Assembly (NCBI GenBank): GCA_016192135.1
Contig: JACPUR010000024.1
Span: 1-64,000 of the forward strand
Length of the DNA stretch: 64,000 nt
Reading direction: 5' to 3'
From: Candidatus Tectomicrobia bacterium
Lineage (GTDB): Bacteria; UBA8248
The notes under the pieces were generated by a model. It made no database searches and was not told where the DNA came from. It saw nothing but the letters and a program-made list of their open reading frames with translations. The translations under genes and the position numbers were made by a program. Positions 50,437 through 59,231 of this stretch are shown here, piece after piece (the stretch's first letter is position 1; each line of letters begins with the position of its first letter).

Positions 50437-51315
50437 CTACGTCAGCGACTTGCGGATGTGGTTGTACACCTCCCGGCTGAAGACCATGCGGGCGTGGCCG
50501 AGGTTCTCCACGGTGATGTTGATGACGCCGTCCCTTTCCCAGCGCGCGTTGTCGTTCGGGATCACCAGCTCGTCGAAGGTCGAAGCGATCGCCACGGCCC
50601 CCATGCCTTCCCGAAGCCCCGCCCCGTCCAGCGAGCGCAGGAGCTCCCCGTCCGGACGGAGCTGCCGCCCCGACGCGTAAATCGAGAACCGCCACAGCTC
50701 GCTGCCCCGGTGGGGCGTCCCGATGGTCACGACCCGGCGGATCGGATGGGTGCCCTCGTTCATCTGCATGTAGCGCCGGGCGATCAGGCCGCCCAGGCTG
50801 TGCGCCACCAGGTCGAGCTCCTCGTAGCCGTGCTCCTGGCGGATCCTCTCGATGAACATGCTGAGCTGGCGAGCGTAGCCGTCGATGAGCCGTCCCGGGG
50901 GCCAGTAGGTGAAGAGGTGAACCGTCCTTCCTTCCCGCCGGAGTCTCAGGGCCAAGGGCAAGAGGGCGAGCCCGCGCATCCCCATCCCGTGGATGAGGAT
51001 CACCGGCCGCCCTGTGGCGGACGGCGGGGAAAAGTGCGTCGGCTCAAACGACCGCGCGGCCGATTTGGAGCCGAAGCGCTCGAGAAGCCACCGGAGGCCG
51101 GTAATCACGAAATCCGCCCCGGTCAGCACCAGCATGGCGAGGTGGCTCGCCATCTCCGCCAGGATGGGGAGGACGAGCCGGGGCGAGAATTCCCAGATGC
51201 TGTGTTCCTCGCCCCGGCGCTTCGCCTCCTCGTACCAGCGAATGGAATATGTGAGGACGTGAAAGATGATGAACAGGAACAGGAAGATATACAGGAGCAA
51301 CTCGAGCAGCCCCAT
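50437..51315 (-). CDS. Membrane-anchored lipase (alpha/beta hydrolase)
   Basis: This encodes 292 aa. ATG 51315 follows GGGAGGACCGCGGC. An N-terminal hydrophobic segment (LLELLLYIFLFLFIIFHVLTYSI) anchors it in the membrane, and a second hydrophobic stretch lies near 50-70. The hydrolase part has PVILIHGMGMRG, the nucleophile elbow LVAHSLGGLIARRY and GTPHRGSELW, as in triacylglycerol lipases of the LipA/PGAP1 type. It converges on the YheT-type gene with 3 bp between the coding regions. Together they suggest lipid turnover next to the fatty-acid modification genes. Confidence 0.85.
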   Translation of the reverse strand: MGLLELLLYIFLFLFIIFHVLTYSIRWYEEAKRRGEEHSIWEFSPRLVLPILAEMASHLAMLVLTGADFVITGLRWLLERFGSKSAARSFEPTHFSPPSATGRPVILIHGMGMRGLALLPLALRLRREGRTVHLFTYWPPGRLIDGYARQLSMFIERIRQEHGYEELDLVAHSLGGLIARRYMQMNEGTHPIRRVVTIGTPHRGSELWRFSIYASGRQLRPDGELLRSLDGAGLREGMGAVAIASTFDELVIPNDNARWERDGVINITVENLGHARMVFSREVYNHIRKSLT

Positions 51316-51426
51316 GCCGCGGTCCTCCCTGCCGGTGTGGACAACCGTGGCGGCCCGGCCGGAGCGGCCGGCCCAGAACGGAAGGATAGGATAACGGGGA
51401 ACCGCCGCCGTGGGAAGAGGGCCTTT

Positions 51427-52518
51427 TCAGGATATCCTTTGGAAGCTGCGGGAGCGGGTCTGCTCCGTCCGGGAGAAGGCGCAGGCAATGAGGCGGTCCA
51501 GCATGTCCGGGTATGAAATCCCGGCGGCCTGGATCATTTTCGGATAGCCGCTGAGGGGGGTGAAACCGGGCAAGGTGTTCACCTCATTGATGTAAATTTC
51601 GCCAGTCCGCTCCCGGAAGAAGCAGTCCACGCGGGCCAGGCCCGAGCAGCCCAGGGCCAGGAAGGCCGCGCGCGCATGGGAGCGGAGGCGGTCCGCGACG
51701 CTTTCGTCCAGGGGAGCGGGGATGAGGATGTCGGTCAGGCCGGGGGTGTACTTGGCGCGGTAGTCGTACCAGCCCGTCTTGGGCCGCACCTCCGCCAGGG
51801 GGCTCGCCAGGATATCCCCCACCGAGGGCCCCTCCAGAATCGAGCACTCCACCTCGTGGCCCTGGGCCTCCTCCTCGACGAGCACCTTGACGTCGTAGCC
51901 CATGGCGTCGGCCACGGCGCGCTCGAGCTGGTCCGGGTTCTCCACGCGGTGGACGCCCACGCTGCTGCCGAGCGAGGCGGGCTTGACGAAGACGGGGAAG
52001 GTGAACCGCGACTCCACCTCCGCCAGGATGCCCCGCTTGTCCGATTCCCATCGTCCCTTGGTGACCGTCACGGTGGGGAGCATCGGGAGCCCCGCGGCGC
52101 GGAGGACGGCCTTGGTGATCCCCTTGTCCATCGAGACGGCCGAGGCGGTGCAGCCCGAGCCCACGAAGGGGATGTCCGCCAGCTCCAGAAAGCCCTGGAG
52201 GGTGCCGTCCTCGCCGAAGGTGCCATGGATCATCGGGAAGAAGGCGTCCACGCGGGCGGCTTCCGAGCCGTCCGTCCCGAGGAGCGCCGGGCGCCCCGGG
52301 GCGGGGGAGAGGAGCACCTCGCGACCTTCGGCCGCCGCCGCCCTGGGCCCGGGCAGGAGAATCCACCGGCCCTCCCGGCTCACCAGGAGGGGCAGCACCT
52401 CGTAGCGCTCCCGGTCGAGCGCCTCCATGACGGCGCGGCCCGAGGCGAGGCTCACGTCGTGCTCGGCGGAACGCCCGCCGAAGATCACGCAAATCCGTTT
52501 CCTGCTCTGGGCTGCCAT
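51427..52518 (-). CDS. ddl: D-alanine-D-alanine ligase
   Basis: This encodes 363 aa. ATG 52518 gives MAAQSRKRICVIFGGRSAEHDVSLASGRAV; the upstream frame is unrelated. Ddl signatures: HGTFGEDGTLQGFLELADIPFVGSG, the ATP-grasp FVKPASLGSSVGVHRV, EVECSILEG, and INEVNTLPGFTPLSGYPKM. It joins two D-alanines for peptidoglycan. No cell-wall cluster (mur genes) is nearby, so it stands apart from the usual dcw location. The tail after LIACAFS is an extra 15 basic residues. Confidence 0.96.
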   Translation of the reverse strand: MAAQSRKRICVIFGGRSAEHDVSLASGRAVMEALDRERYEVLPLLVSREGRWILLPGPRAAAAEGREVLLSPAPGRPALLGTDGSEAARVDAFFPMIHGTFGEDGTLQGFLELADIPFVGSGCTASAVSMDKGITKAVLRAAGLPMLPTVTVTKGRWESDKRGILAEVESRFTFPVFVKPASLGSSVGVHRVENPDQLERAVADAMGYDVKVLVEEEAQGHEVECSILEGPSVGDILASPLAEVRPKTGWYDYRAKYTPGLTDILIPAPLDESVADRLRSHARAAFLALGCSGLARVDCFFRERTGEIYINEVNTLPGFTPLSGYPKMIQAAGISYPDMLDRLIACAFSRTEQTRSRSFQRIS

Positions 52519-52550
52519 GTCGCCGGCCGTTCCTCTTGAGGGCGGAGGGC

Positions 52551-53120
52551 TCAGCGGATGAGCCGGGAGAGGGCCTTGAAGTCCTCGGTCCCGGCCACCC
52601 GGAGAAGATCGAAGAGCGCCTGCTCGGCGGTGGTCGGCACCGCTCCGGCCCGCTCGAGCGCCGCGAGCCCGGTGCGCCAGTTGAGCTTGGAGCGGGAGCA
52701 GAGGGCGTCCGCCACGGCATGGACGATGAAACCGTTCTCCATCAGGTCCAGGGCGGTCTGGTAGCAGCACACGTGGGTCTCGGCTCCCGTGAGGAGCACC
52801 TTGGTGCGGCCCAGGCTCCGGAGGCGCTCCATGAAGCCCTCGGCGCCGCAGCAGCTGAACGACATCTTGGGGAGGGGGGCGGTCCCCTGCGGGAGGGCGG
52901 AGGCCACCTCGCCGAGGGTGGCGCCCAGCCCCTTGGGGTACTGCTCGGTCACGATTGCCGGGAAGCCCAGCCGCTTGCCTGCCTCGATGAGGGCCTGGAT
53001 GCGCCCGATGACCTGCGGGCGCACTTTCTCCGGCATGGCGGCCATGAGGCGCTCCTGGACGTCCACCACGACGAGGACGCATTCCTCGGGCCGCAGGCGC
53101 AAGGCTTGGATGTCGCTCAT
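52551..53120 (-). CDS. Isochorismatase/nicotinamidase-like cysteine hydrolase
   Basis: This encodes 189 aa. ATG 53120 starts MSDIQALRLRPEECVLVVVDVQERL. The catalytic triad of the family is visible: Asp in VVVDVQERL, Lys in PLPKMSFSC, and Cys in TGAETHVCCYQTALDL. The ETHVCC arrangement resembles YcaC-like hydrolases of unknown substrate rather than true nicotinamidase. It is 32 bp before ddl on the same strand and may be co-transcribed with it. Confidence 0.9.
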   Translation of the reverse strand: MSDIQALRLRPEECVLVVVDVQERLMAAMPEKVRPQVIGRIQALIEAGKRLGFPAIVTEQYPKGLGATLGEVASALPQGTAPLPKMSFSCCGAEGFMERLRSLGRTKVLLTGAETHVCCYQTALDLMENGFIVHAVADALCSRSKLNWRTGLAALERAGAVPTTAEQALFDLLRVAGTEDFKALSRLIR

Positions 53121-53295
53121 CGGGCCTCCGGTTCGGCGGGCGAAGCCGGGTAGGGGGTATCACAGCGCCCGCGGGGGGTCAACGCCTTGATCGGGCGGTG
53201 GGGCTGGGATAGCATCGGACCCGAAATTCTCGTTGCCCTCCCCAGGCGTGCCGCGCGCGCCGCTCGAATCCTCGTGACAGGAAAGGGGAACCGGA

Positions 53296-54285
53296 ATGGC
53301 TGGGAAGGCGAAGGTGGTCCTGACCGATTACGTCTGGGAATCGCTGGACGTGGAGAAGAAGACCTTGGAAGGCATCGCGGATCTCGTGGCGCTCCAGACC
53401 AAGAAGCCCGACGAATTCATCGCCCAGGCGGAGGACTGCGACGCGCTCCTGAACACCTACGCCGGGCCCATTACGGCCGAAGTCATGGGCCGGATGCGCA
53501 AGTGCAAGATCATCGCCCGCTACGGCATCGGCGTGGACACCATCGACCTGGAAGCCGCCACGAAGGCCGGCATCATCGTCACCAACAACCCCACCTATTG
53601 CATCGAGGAGGTGGCCGAGCACACGATGGCCCTCCTCGTCTCCTGCGCCCGAAAGATCCCCCTCTACGACCGCCTCGTGCGGGCCGGGCGCTGGGAGGTC
53701 CCGCCCGGCAAGCCCATGTTCCGCATGGTGGGGCGGACGCTGGGCCTGGTCGGCTTCGGGAACATCGCCCGCGAGGTGGCGGTTCGCGCCGCTGCCTTCG
53801 GGATGAAGGTGCTGTTCAGCGACCCCTTCGTGAACGAGGGGCAGTTCCCCGCTCCGGGCAAGAAGATGGAGCTGAACGGCATGCTGCGGGAAGCGGATTT
53901 CGTCTCGCTCCATCCCCCCCTCATCCCCCAGACGCGGGGGATGATGAACGACGAGATTTTCGGGTTGATGAAGCCCACGGCTTTCGTCATCAACTGCTCC
54001 CGGGGCCCCATCATCAACACGGACGCCCTGGTGCGGGCGCTGGACGCGGGAAAGATCGCCGGGGCGGCGCTCGACACCACCGACCCGGAACCCCTGCCGA
54101 ACCCCCATCCGCTGCGCGGGCGCGAGAACGTCATCATCACCCCCCACGCCGCCTGGTACAGCGAGCAGGCCATGGTGGGCCTCCAGGCGGGCGCTCCGAA
54201 CGAGGTGAAGCGGGTGCTCACGGGGCAGTGGCCGGTCAACGTGGTCAACAAGGCGGTGAAGGGCAAGAGCCGGGCGGGCATCTAG
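53296..54285 (+). CDS. D-isomer-specific 2-hydroxyacid dehydrogenase (second of two)
   Basis: This encodes 329 aa. ATG 53296 has GGAAAGGGGAACCGGA upstream. The Rossmann motif is LGLVGFGNIAREVA and the catalytic residues are Arg in INCSRGPIIN, Glu in TTDPEPLPN and His in IITPHAAWYS. It resembles phosphoglycerate dehydrogenase and CtBP-type members but lacks the ACT domain. It is divergent from the isochorismatase-like gene and is followed 46 bp later by a CocE-type hydrolase. The substrate is unknown; it is distinct from the enzyme at 45035. Confidence 0.92.
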   Translation: MAGKAKVVLTDYVWESLDVEKKTLEGIADLVALQTKKPDEFIAQAEDCDALLNTYAGPITAEVMGRMRKCKIIARYGIGVDTIDLEAATKAGIIVTNNPTYCIEEVAEHTMALLVSCARKIPLYDRLVRAGRWEVPPGKPMFRMVGRTLGLVGFGNIAREVAVRAAAFGMKVLFSDPFVNEGQFPAPGKKMELNGMLREADFVSLHPPLIPQTRGMMNDEIFGLMKPTAFVINCSRGPIINTDALVRALDAGKIAGAALDTTDPEPLPNPHPLRGRENVIITPHAAWYSEQAMVGLQAGAPNEVKRVLTGQWPVNVVNKAVKGKSRAGI

Positions 54286-54331
54286 GCGCCCGACGCCGAA
54301 GCCCATCCGGGCCCGATCAGAGGAGAGCCTC

Positions 54332-56092
54332 ATGAGCCAGGCGCCCAAGGTCAACGAGCGCACCGAAGTGCGGGACGGCATGAAAATCACCTGGCACCAG
54401 GGAATCCCGGTGGATGACGGCATCGTCCTGCGCGCCGACGTCTACCGCCCCATCGAGGATGGCAAGTACCCGGTCATCCTGACCTACGGAGTGTACGGGA
54501 AAGGGGTGTCCTACCAGGAGGGCTACCATCACCAGTGGAAGAAGATGGTCGAGGACTACCCGGAGATCCTCGAGGGCTCGACCAACAAGTACCAGAACTG
54601 GGAGGTGACGGACCCCGAGCGCTGGATCCCCCACGGCTACGTCTGCGTCCGGGTGGACTCCCGCGGCGCCGGCTGGTCGCCAGGCTTCCTGGACGTGAAC
54701 TGCCCCAGGGAGATCGACGATCTCTACCAGTGCATCGAGTGGGCCGGCACCCAGCCCTGGAGCACCGGCAAGGTGGGGATGCTCGGCATCTCCTACTATT
54801 CCCGGAACCAGTGGCGTGTCGCGGCCCGTAAGCCGCCCCATCTCGCGGCCATCATCCCCTGGGAAGGCGGAAACGATCCCTACCGGGACTCGGGCTACCA
54901 CGGGGGAATCCTGAGCCAGTTCGCCGAGACGTGGTCCAGGGTACAGGTGGCCCACGTGCAGTACGGGTATGGGGAGCGCGGGAAGCGCAACCCCAACACC
55001 GGCGAGCCCGCCGCGGGCCCCGTCACCCTCTCGGACGAGGAGTTGGCCAGGAACCGCACCAACGCCTTCGAGGAGCTCAAGAAGCACCCCCTCGACGACG
55101 ACTGGCACAAGTCGCGCCGCGCCGAGTTCTCCAAGGTCGAGGTGCCGCTTCTCTCCTGCGCGAACTGGGGCGGGCAGGGCATCCATCCGCGGGGGAACTT
55201 CAACGGCTACATGGAGGCGGCCTCCAAGCAGAAGTGGCTCGAGGCCCACGGCGACTCCCACTGGTCGCTCTTCTCGGCCAACTACGGCCTCGCCCTCCAA
55301 AAGAAGTTCTTCGACCACTTCCTCAAGGGCATCGACAACGGCTGGGAGAAGACCCCGCCGGTAACGCTCAACATCCGCCACCCCGGGCCCAAGTTCGTGC
55401 CCCGGCACGAGAATGAATGGCCCATCGCCCGCACCCAGTGGACGAAGTTCTACCTCAACCCGGAGAACATGAGCCTCGACGCCAAGCTCCCCGCCAAGAC
55501 GCTCAAGGCGGAGTACGAAGCGATGGGCGACGGCCTCACCTTCTGGCTCCCCCCGATGGAGAAGGACACCGAGATCACCGGCCCGATGGCGGCCAAGATT
55601 TTCCTCTCCTCCTCGACCAAGGACGCTGACCTATTCCTGGTCGTCCGGGTGTTCGATCCGCAGGGGAAGGAGCTGACCTTCATGGGCTCGACCGACCCCA
55701 ACACCCCCGTCGCCAACGGCTGGCTGAGGGCCTCCCACCGGGCGCTGGACCCCAAGCTCTCCAAGCCCTGGAGGCCCTACCATCCCCATGACAAGGTGGA
55801 GCCGCTGACCCCGGGCGAGGTCTACGGGTGCGACGTGGAGATCGTCTCCTCGTGCCTCGTCGTCCCCAAGGGCTGGAAGCTGGCTCTCTCCGTCCGGGGG
55901 AAGGACTACGAGTACACGGGCCAGCTGAGCGAGTTCGCCAAGAGCTTCCACTACGGCACCCGGGGGACGGGGGGCATGACCCACAACGACCCAGACAACC
56001 GGCCGAAGGAGGTCTTCCACAACCGGGTGACGCTCCACTCGGGAGGCGGCAGGGACACCCACCTGCTCCTGCCCATCATCCCCCCCAAGTAA
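54332..56092 (+). CDS. CocE/NonD-family serine hydrolase
   Basis: This encodes 586 aa. ATG 54332 follows GAGGAGAGCCTC. The S15-type alpha/beta hydrolase domain spans about 25-330: IVLRADVYRPIEDGKYPVILTYGVYGKG, DSRGAGWSPGF, and nucleophile GMLGISYYSRNQW. A C-terminal jelly-roll domain (about 360-580) begins near LNPENMSLDAKLPAKT and includes GPMAAKIFLSSSTKDADLF. Members hydrolyse esters or amides, for example cocaine esterase and X-Pro dipeptidases. There is no signal peptide. It is terminated by the hairpin at 56114-56149. Confidence 0.9.
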   Translation: MSQAPKVNERTEVRDGMKITWHQGIPVDDGIVLRADVYRPIEDGKYPVILTYGVYGKGVSYQEGYHHQWKKMVEDYPEILEGSTNKYQNWEVTDPERWIPHGYVCVRVDSRGAGWSPGFLDVNCPREIDDLYQCIEWAGTQPWSTGKVGMLGISYYSRNQWRVAARKPPHLAAIIPWEGGNDPYRDSGYHGGILSQFAETWSRVQVAHVQYGYGERGKRNPNTGEPAAGPVTLSDEELARNRTNAFEELKKHPLDDDWHKSRRAEFSKVEVPLLSCANWGGQGIHPRGNFNGYMEAASKQKWLEAHGDSHWSLFSANYGLALQKKFFDHFLKGIDNGWEKTPPVTLNIRHPGPKFVPRHENEWPIARTQWTKFYLNPENMSLDAKLPAKTLKAEYEAMGDGLTFWLPPMEKDTEITGPMAAKIFLSSSTKDADLFLVVRVFDPQGKELTFMGSTDPNTPVANGWLRASHRALDPKLSKPWRPYHPHDKVEPLTPGEVYGCDVEIVSSCLVVPKGWKLALSVRGKDYEYTGQLSEFAKSFHYGTRGTGGMTHNDPDNRPKEVFHNRVTLHSGGGRDTHLLLPIIPPK

Positions 56093-56113
56093 CCGGTAGA
56101 ACCAGTTTCCTTG

Positions 56114-56149
56114 GGGGCGCCGGGGAGAGAAATTGCCCTCCGGCGCCCC
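56114..56149 (+). terminator. Terminator after the CocE-type gene
   Basis: A 10-bp stem, GGGGCGCCGG (56114-56123) with CCGGCGCCCC (56140-56149), separated by 16 nt and followed by TTCTG. The U-tract is short. Confidence 0.5.
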
Positions 56150-56304
56150 TTCTGCTAGCATTCGTCTGGGGAAGATTTCCCTCAAATCAATCTTTTTCAA
56201 GCGGTTGCCACTCGCTCCTGCCCGCCCGGGGACGGGCCCGGGGCCCTGGCGCCGCCGTGGCGGTTGATGCCGCTCCGATTGATGCTGCCGGAGAGGAGGT
56301 TTTC

Positions 56305-57639
56305 ATGCGCACCACCGCCGGCGCCAGGCGCGCCGCGCGCGCGAAAGCCTCCGGCACGGCCCGGGAAATGGAAGCCCTGCGCGAGCGGGTGGACAGCCTC
56401 TCGCGCCTCATGGAGGTGACCGCTCTCATCTCCTCGACGCTGGACCTGGACGAGGTTCTGCAGCGCGTCATGAAGCTGGCCAAGGAGATCATGGGGGCCG
56501 AGGCGGCTTCCGTGATGCTGTGGAACGAGGCGGAGCAGTGCCTGGAGTTCCAGACGTCGGTGGGCGGCGTGGGGGTCGAGGAGCTGAAGACCATCCGCAT
56601 TCTCAAGGGGCAGGGCATCGCCGGCTCGGTGATGGAATCGGGCCAGCCGCTCCTGGTGGCCGACGTCAGCAAGGACCCGCGCTTCTTCTCGAAGGCGGAC
56701 GAGAAGACCGGCTTCGTGACCCGCTCCATCCTCGCCGCGCCGCTCATCGTCCACGACAAGGTGGTGGGCGTGGGCGAGGTCCTCAACCACACGGACGGCC
56801 GTCCCTTCAGTGAGCTCGATCTGCAGTTGTTCTCCAGCTTCTGCCGCCAGGTCGCCGTGGCCATCGAGAATGCCCGGCTTCACCGCTCCGAGGTGCGGCG
56901 CCACCTCCTCGATCAGCAGATGGAGATGGCGGCCTCCATCCAGAAGAGCTTTCTCCCCGCCGCCCTGCCCGTGGACAGGGCGGGGCGCTTCGAGCTGGGG
57001 GCGTTCAGCCGCTCGGCCCAGGAGGTGGGGGGTGACCTCTACTGCGTGTCCAGCCTCCCCGACGGGCGGCTTGGCGCCTGCGTGGGGGACGTCTCGGGGA
57101 AGGGCATCCCGGCGGCGCTCTACATGGCCCGGGTGGTGAGCGAGTTCCGGCTGTTCTCGTCGGGAGGCGCCCCCGCGGGCGAGGTGCTCGCCTCGCTGAA
57201 CCAGAGCCTCGGCCAGGGCGGCACGCGGGGGATGTTCGTCACCTTCGCCTACGCGGTGCTGAATCCGGCCACGGGCGCTCTCCATGTGGCCAACGCGGGC
57301 CACCTGCCCCTCATCCTGGCGGAGAAGAAGGGCGGGGCGCGGTTCGTGGGTGGAGCCGCGGGCCCGCCGGTGGGGATGCTCCCCCGGGCGCGCTTTCAGG
57401 AGGAGGAGGTCCGCCTCGCCCCCGGCGACACCGTGCTCATCTACTCGGACGGCATCCTGGAGGCGCGCGGGAAAGACCGGGAGCTGTTCGGCGAGGAGCG
57501 CCTGCTCGCGGCGGCGGCGGCCGCGCCGCGGGGGGCCTCGGGCCTCCTGTCGGGCGTGCATCAGGCAGTCGAACGTTTCACGCAGGACGAGCCTCAGGCC
57601 GACGACATGACCATGGTCTCCCTTTCCTGGGGGGGATGA
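56305..57639 (+). CDS. GAF-domain PP2C (SpoIIE/RsbU-like) serine phosphatase
   Basis: This encodes 444 aa. ATG 56305 follows GGAGAGGAGG. Residues about 25-190 form a GAF sensor (LMEVTALISSTLDLDEVLQRVMKLAKEIMGAEAASVMLWN, then ILKGQGIAGSVMESGQPLLVADVSKDPRF). A short helical linker precedes the PP2C phosphatase (about 225-444) with metal-binding aspartates in VGGDLYCV, GDVSGKGIPAAL and ADDMTMV. It dephosphorylates STAS-domain partners when its GAF domain is activated. The partner genes follow immediately. Confidence 0.93.
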   Translation: MRTTAGARRAARAKASGTAREMEALRERVDSLSRLMEVTALISSTLDLDEVLQRVMKLAKEIMGAEAASVMLWNEAEQCLEFQTSVGGVGVEELKTIRILKGQGIAGSVMESGQPLLVADVSKDPRFFSKADEKTGFVTRSILAAPLIVHDKVVGVGEVLNHTDGRPFSELDLQLFSSFCRQVAVAIENARLHRSEVRRHLLDQQMEMAASIQKSFLPAALPVDRAGRFELGAFSRSAQEVGGDLYCVSSLPDGRLGACVGDVSGKGIPAALYMARVVSEFRLFSSGGAPAGEVLASLNQSLGQGGTRGMFVTFAYAVLNPATGALHVANAGHLPLILAEKKGGARFVGGAAGPPVGMLPRARFQEEEVRLAPGDTVLIYSDGILEARGKDRELFGEERLLAAAAAAPRGASGLLSGVHQAVERFTQDEPQADDMTMVSLSWGG

Positions 57640-57643
57640 GCGC

Positions 57644-58081
57644 GTGGCCGGCGAGGAATGCCCGCGGCGTTTCCAGATCGAGGTGCCTTCGGACCCCGCC
57701 TTCCTGCGGATGGTCCGGACGGCCGTGGACACGCTGTGCGCGGTGGCGGGGATGGATGAGAACGGCCGGTGCATGATCGTGCTGGCCGTGGACGAGGCGT
57801 GCGCCAACATCATCCGCCACAGCTATGACGGCGCGCCGGACAAGCGGATCATCTGCGAGGGCAGGCTGGAGGAGGACGCTCTCTCCTTTGTCCTGCGGGA
57901 CTTCGGCAAGAAGGTCGAGCTCTCCCGCATCCAGCCGCGCGAGCTGGACGAGGTCCGGCCCGGCGGGCTGGGGGTGCATTTTATGCGGAAAGTGATGGAC
58001 AGCGTCGAGTTTGAGGATTGCGGCGCCGACGGCACGTGCCTGACCATGCGCAAGCGGATTTCAGTGGCCCGGGAGGGGTAA
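57644..58081 (+). CDS. RsbW-like serine kinase (HATPase_c_2)
   Basis: This encodes 145 aa from GTG 57644, 4 nt after the phosphatase stop. The GHKL ATP-binding elements are the N-box VDEACANIIRHSYDG and the G-box PGGLGVHFMRKVMDSVEF. In partner-switch systems this protein phosphorylates a STAS-domain antagonist and sequesters a sigma factor. No sigma factor gene is next to it. It ends 1 nt before the STAS gene, so the three form one unit. Confidence 0.92.
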   Translation: MAGEECPRRFQIEVPSDPAFLRMVRTAVDTLCAVAGMDENGRCMIVLAVDEACANIIRHSYDGAPDKRIICEGRLEEDALSFVLRDFGKKVELSRIQPRELDEVRPGGLGVHFMRKVMDSVEFEDCGADGTCLTMRKRISVAREG

Positions 58082-58082
58082 G

Positions 58083-58415
58083 ATGCAGATCGACACGAAG
58101 GAGATTGGCAAGGCCACCCTGCTCCAGGTGTCGGGCGAGGTGGACATGTCCAACTCTCCCCAGGTGCGCGAGAAGCTCATCGGCTTCATCAAGAAGAAGG
58201 CGCCCGCCATCCTGGTGGACCTGGGCGGGGTGACCTACATGGACAGCTCGGGCATCGCCACTCTCGTCGAGGGGCTCCAGGAGACCATGGGCTACGGCGG
58301 CAAGTTCCGCCTCGTGTCCCTCACGCCCAAGGTGCGCCAGGTGTTCGACCTGGCCCGGCTCACCGACGTCTTCGAGATTTATCCCGATCTGCCGAGCGCG
58401 CAGGAGGGGCTCTAG
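58083..58415 (+). CDS. STAS-domain protein (anti-sigma antagonist or MlaB-like)
   Basis: This encodes 110 aa from ATG 58083. The STAS fold has VSGEVDMSNSPQVREKLIGFI and the phosphorylatable motif TYMDSSGIATLVEG, where S55 corresponds to Ser58 of SpoIIAA. Its gene sits between the RsbW-like kinase and mlaE. In E. coli MlaB is a STAS protein that binds the MlaF ATPase. So it could act as a sigma-pathway antagonist, as the MlaB subunit, or both. The intact DSSG motif favours phosphorylation control. Confidence 0.93.
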   Translation: MQIDTKEIGKATLLQVSGEVDMSNSPQVREKLIGFIKKKAPAILVDLGGVTYMDSSGIATLVEGLQETMGYGGKFRLVSLTPKVRQVFDLARLTDVFEIYPDLPSAQEGL

Positions 58416-58417
58416 CC

Positions 58418-59227
58418 TTGCCGGCACCCGAAGACGCCCTCGCGGCCATGGGGCGCGCCGCCATTCACGCGGCGGACGTGGCCCGCGACGTGTGGGGGCT
58501 CCTCAAGGACATCGTTTTCTGGATGTTCGTCGCGCCCTGGAAGCGCCAGAGGGCCGGCATCCGCTGGGAGAGCGTCATCGAGCAGGGAGTGCGGATCGGC
58601 TGGGACGCCATCCCCATCGTCGTCCTCATCAATTTCTTCATCGGCATGATCTCGGCGCTCCAGAGCGCCTCGCTCCTCAAGCAGTTCGGCCAGCTTCTCC
58701 TCATCGCGAACGCGGTGGCGCTCTCCATGACCCGCGAGCTTGGGCCGCTCCTCACCGCCGTCATCGTCTCCGGGCGCAGCGGCTCGGCCTTCACGGCCGA
58801 GATCGGGAGCATGAAAATGGCCGAGGAGGTGGACGCCCTCTCGACCATGGGGCTCAACCCCACCCGATTCCTGATCGTGCCGCGCATCCTGGCCATGGCA
58901 GTGGCCGTCCCGATGCTCACGCTGGTGGCCGACTTCATGGGCATCTTCGGAGGCTGGCTCATCGCCGTCACGGTGGTGGACCTGGGCTCATGGCAGTACC
59001 TGAGGCACACGGCGGACGCCATCGACATGGGCGACGTGATGCGCGGCCTCACCAAGAGCTGCGTCTTCGGCGGGATCATCGCCACGGTGGGCTGCTACCT
59101 GGGCGTCCACGTGGAAGGAGGGGCCGCCGGAGTGGGTCGCTCGACGACCAATTCGGTCGTGGTTTCCATCTTCCTGGTCATCTTCGCGAACCTGATCTTC
59201 ACCGCGTTCTTCTACGTGATCGAGTGA
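58418..59227 (+). CDS. mlaE: MlaE-type phospholipid ABC transporter permease
   Basis: This encodes 269 aa. The start is TTG 58418, with AGGAGGGG 9 nt upstream. The family pattern is clear: VLINFFIGMISALQSASLLKQFG, MTRELGPLLTAVIVSGRSGSAFTAEIGSMKMAEEVDALSTMGLNP, and FLIVPRILAMAVAVPMLTLVADFMGIFGGW. The long N-terminal stretch before the first core helix (about 55 residues) is amphipathic. It transports phospholipids between membranes with MlaF and MlaD. It starts 3 nt after the STAS gene. Confidence 0.95.
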   Translation: MPAPEDALAAMGRAAIHAADVARDVWGLLKDIVFWMFVAPWKRQRAGIRWESVIEQGVRIGWDAIPIVVLINFFIGMISALQSASLLKQFGQLLLIANAVALSMTRELGPLLTAVIVSGRSGSAFTAEIGSMKMAEEVDALSTMGLNPTRFLIVPRILAMAVAVPMLTLVADFMGIFGGWLIAVTVVDLGSWQYLRHTADAIDMGDVMRGLTKSCVFGGIIATVGCYLGVHVEGGAAGVGRSTTNSVVVSIFLVIFANLIFTAFFYVIE

Positions 59228-59231
59228 GACG

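Noticed and set aside
52519-53163. An N-terminal extension of ddl
   Set aside because: The open frame upstream of 52518 overlaps the isochorismatase-like gene on the same strand and has shadow composition; Ddl homology begins at 52518.
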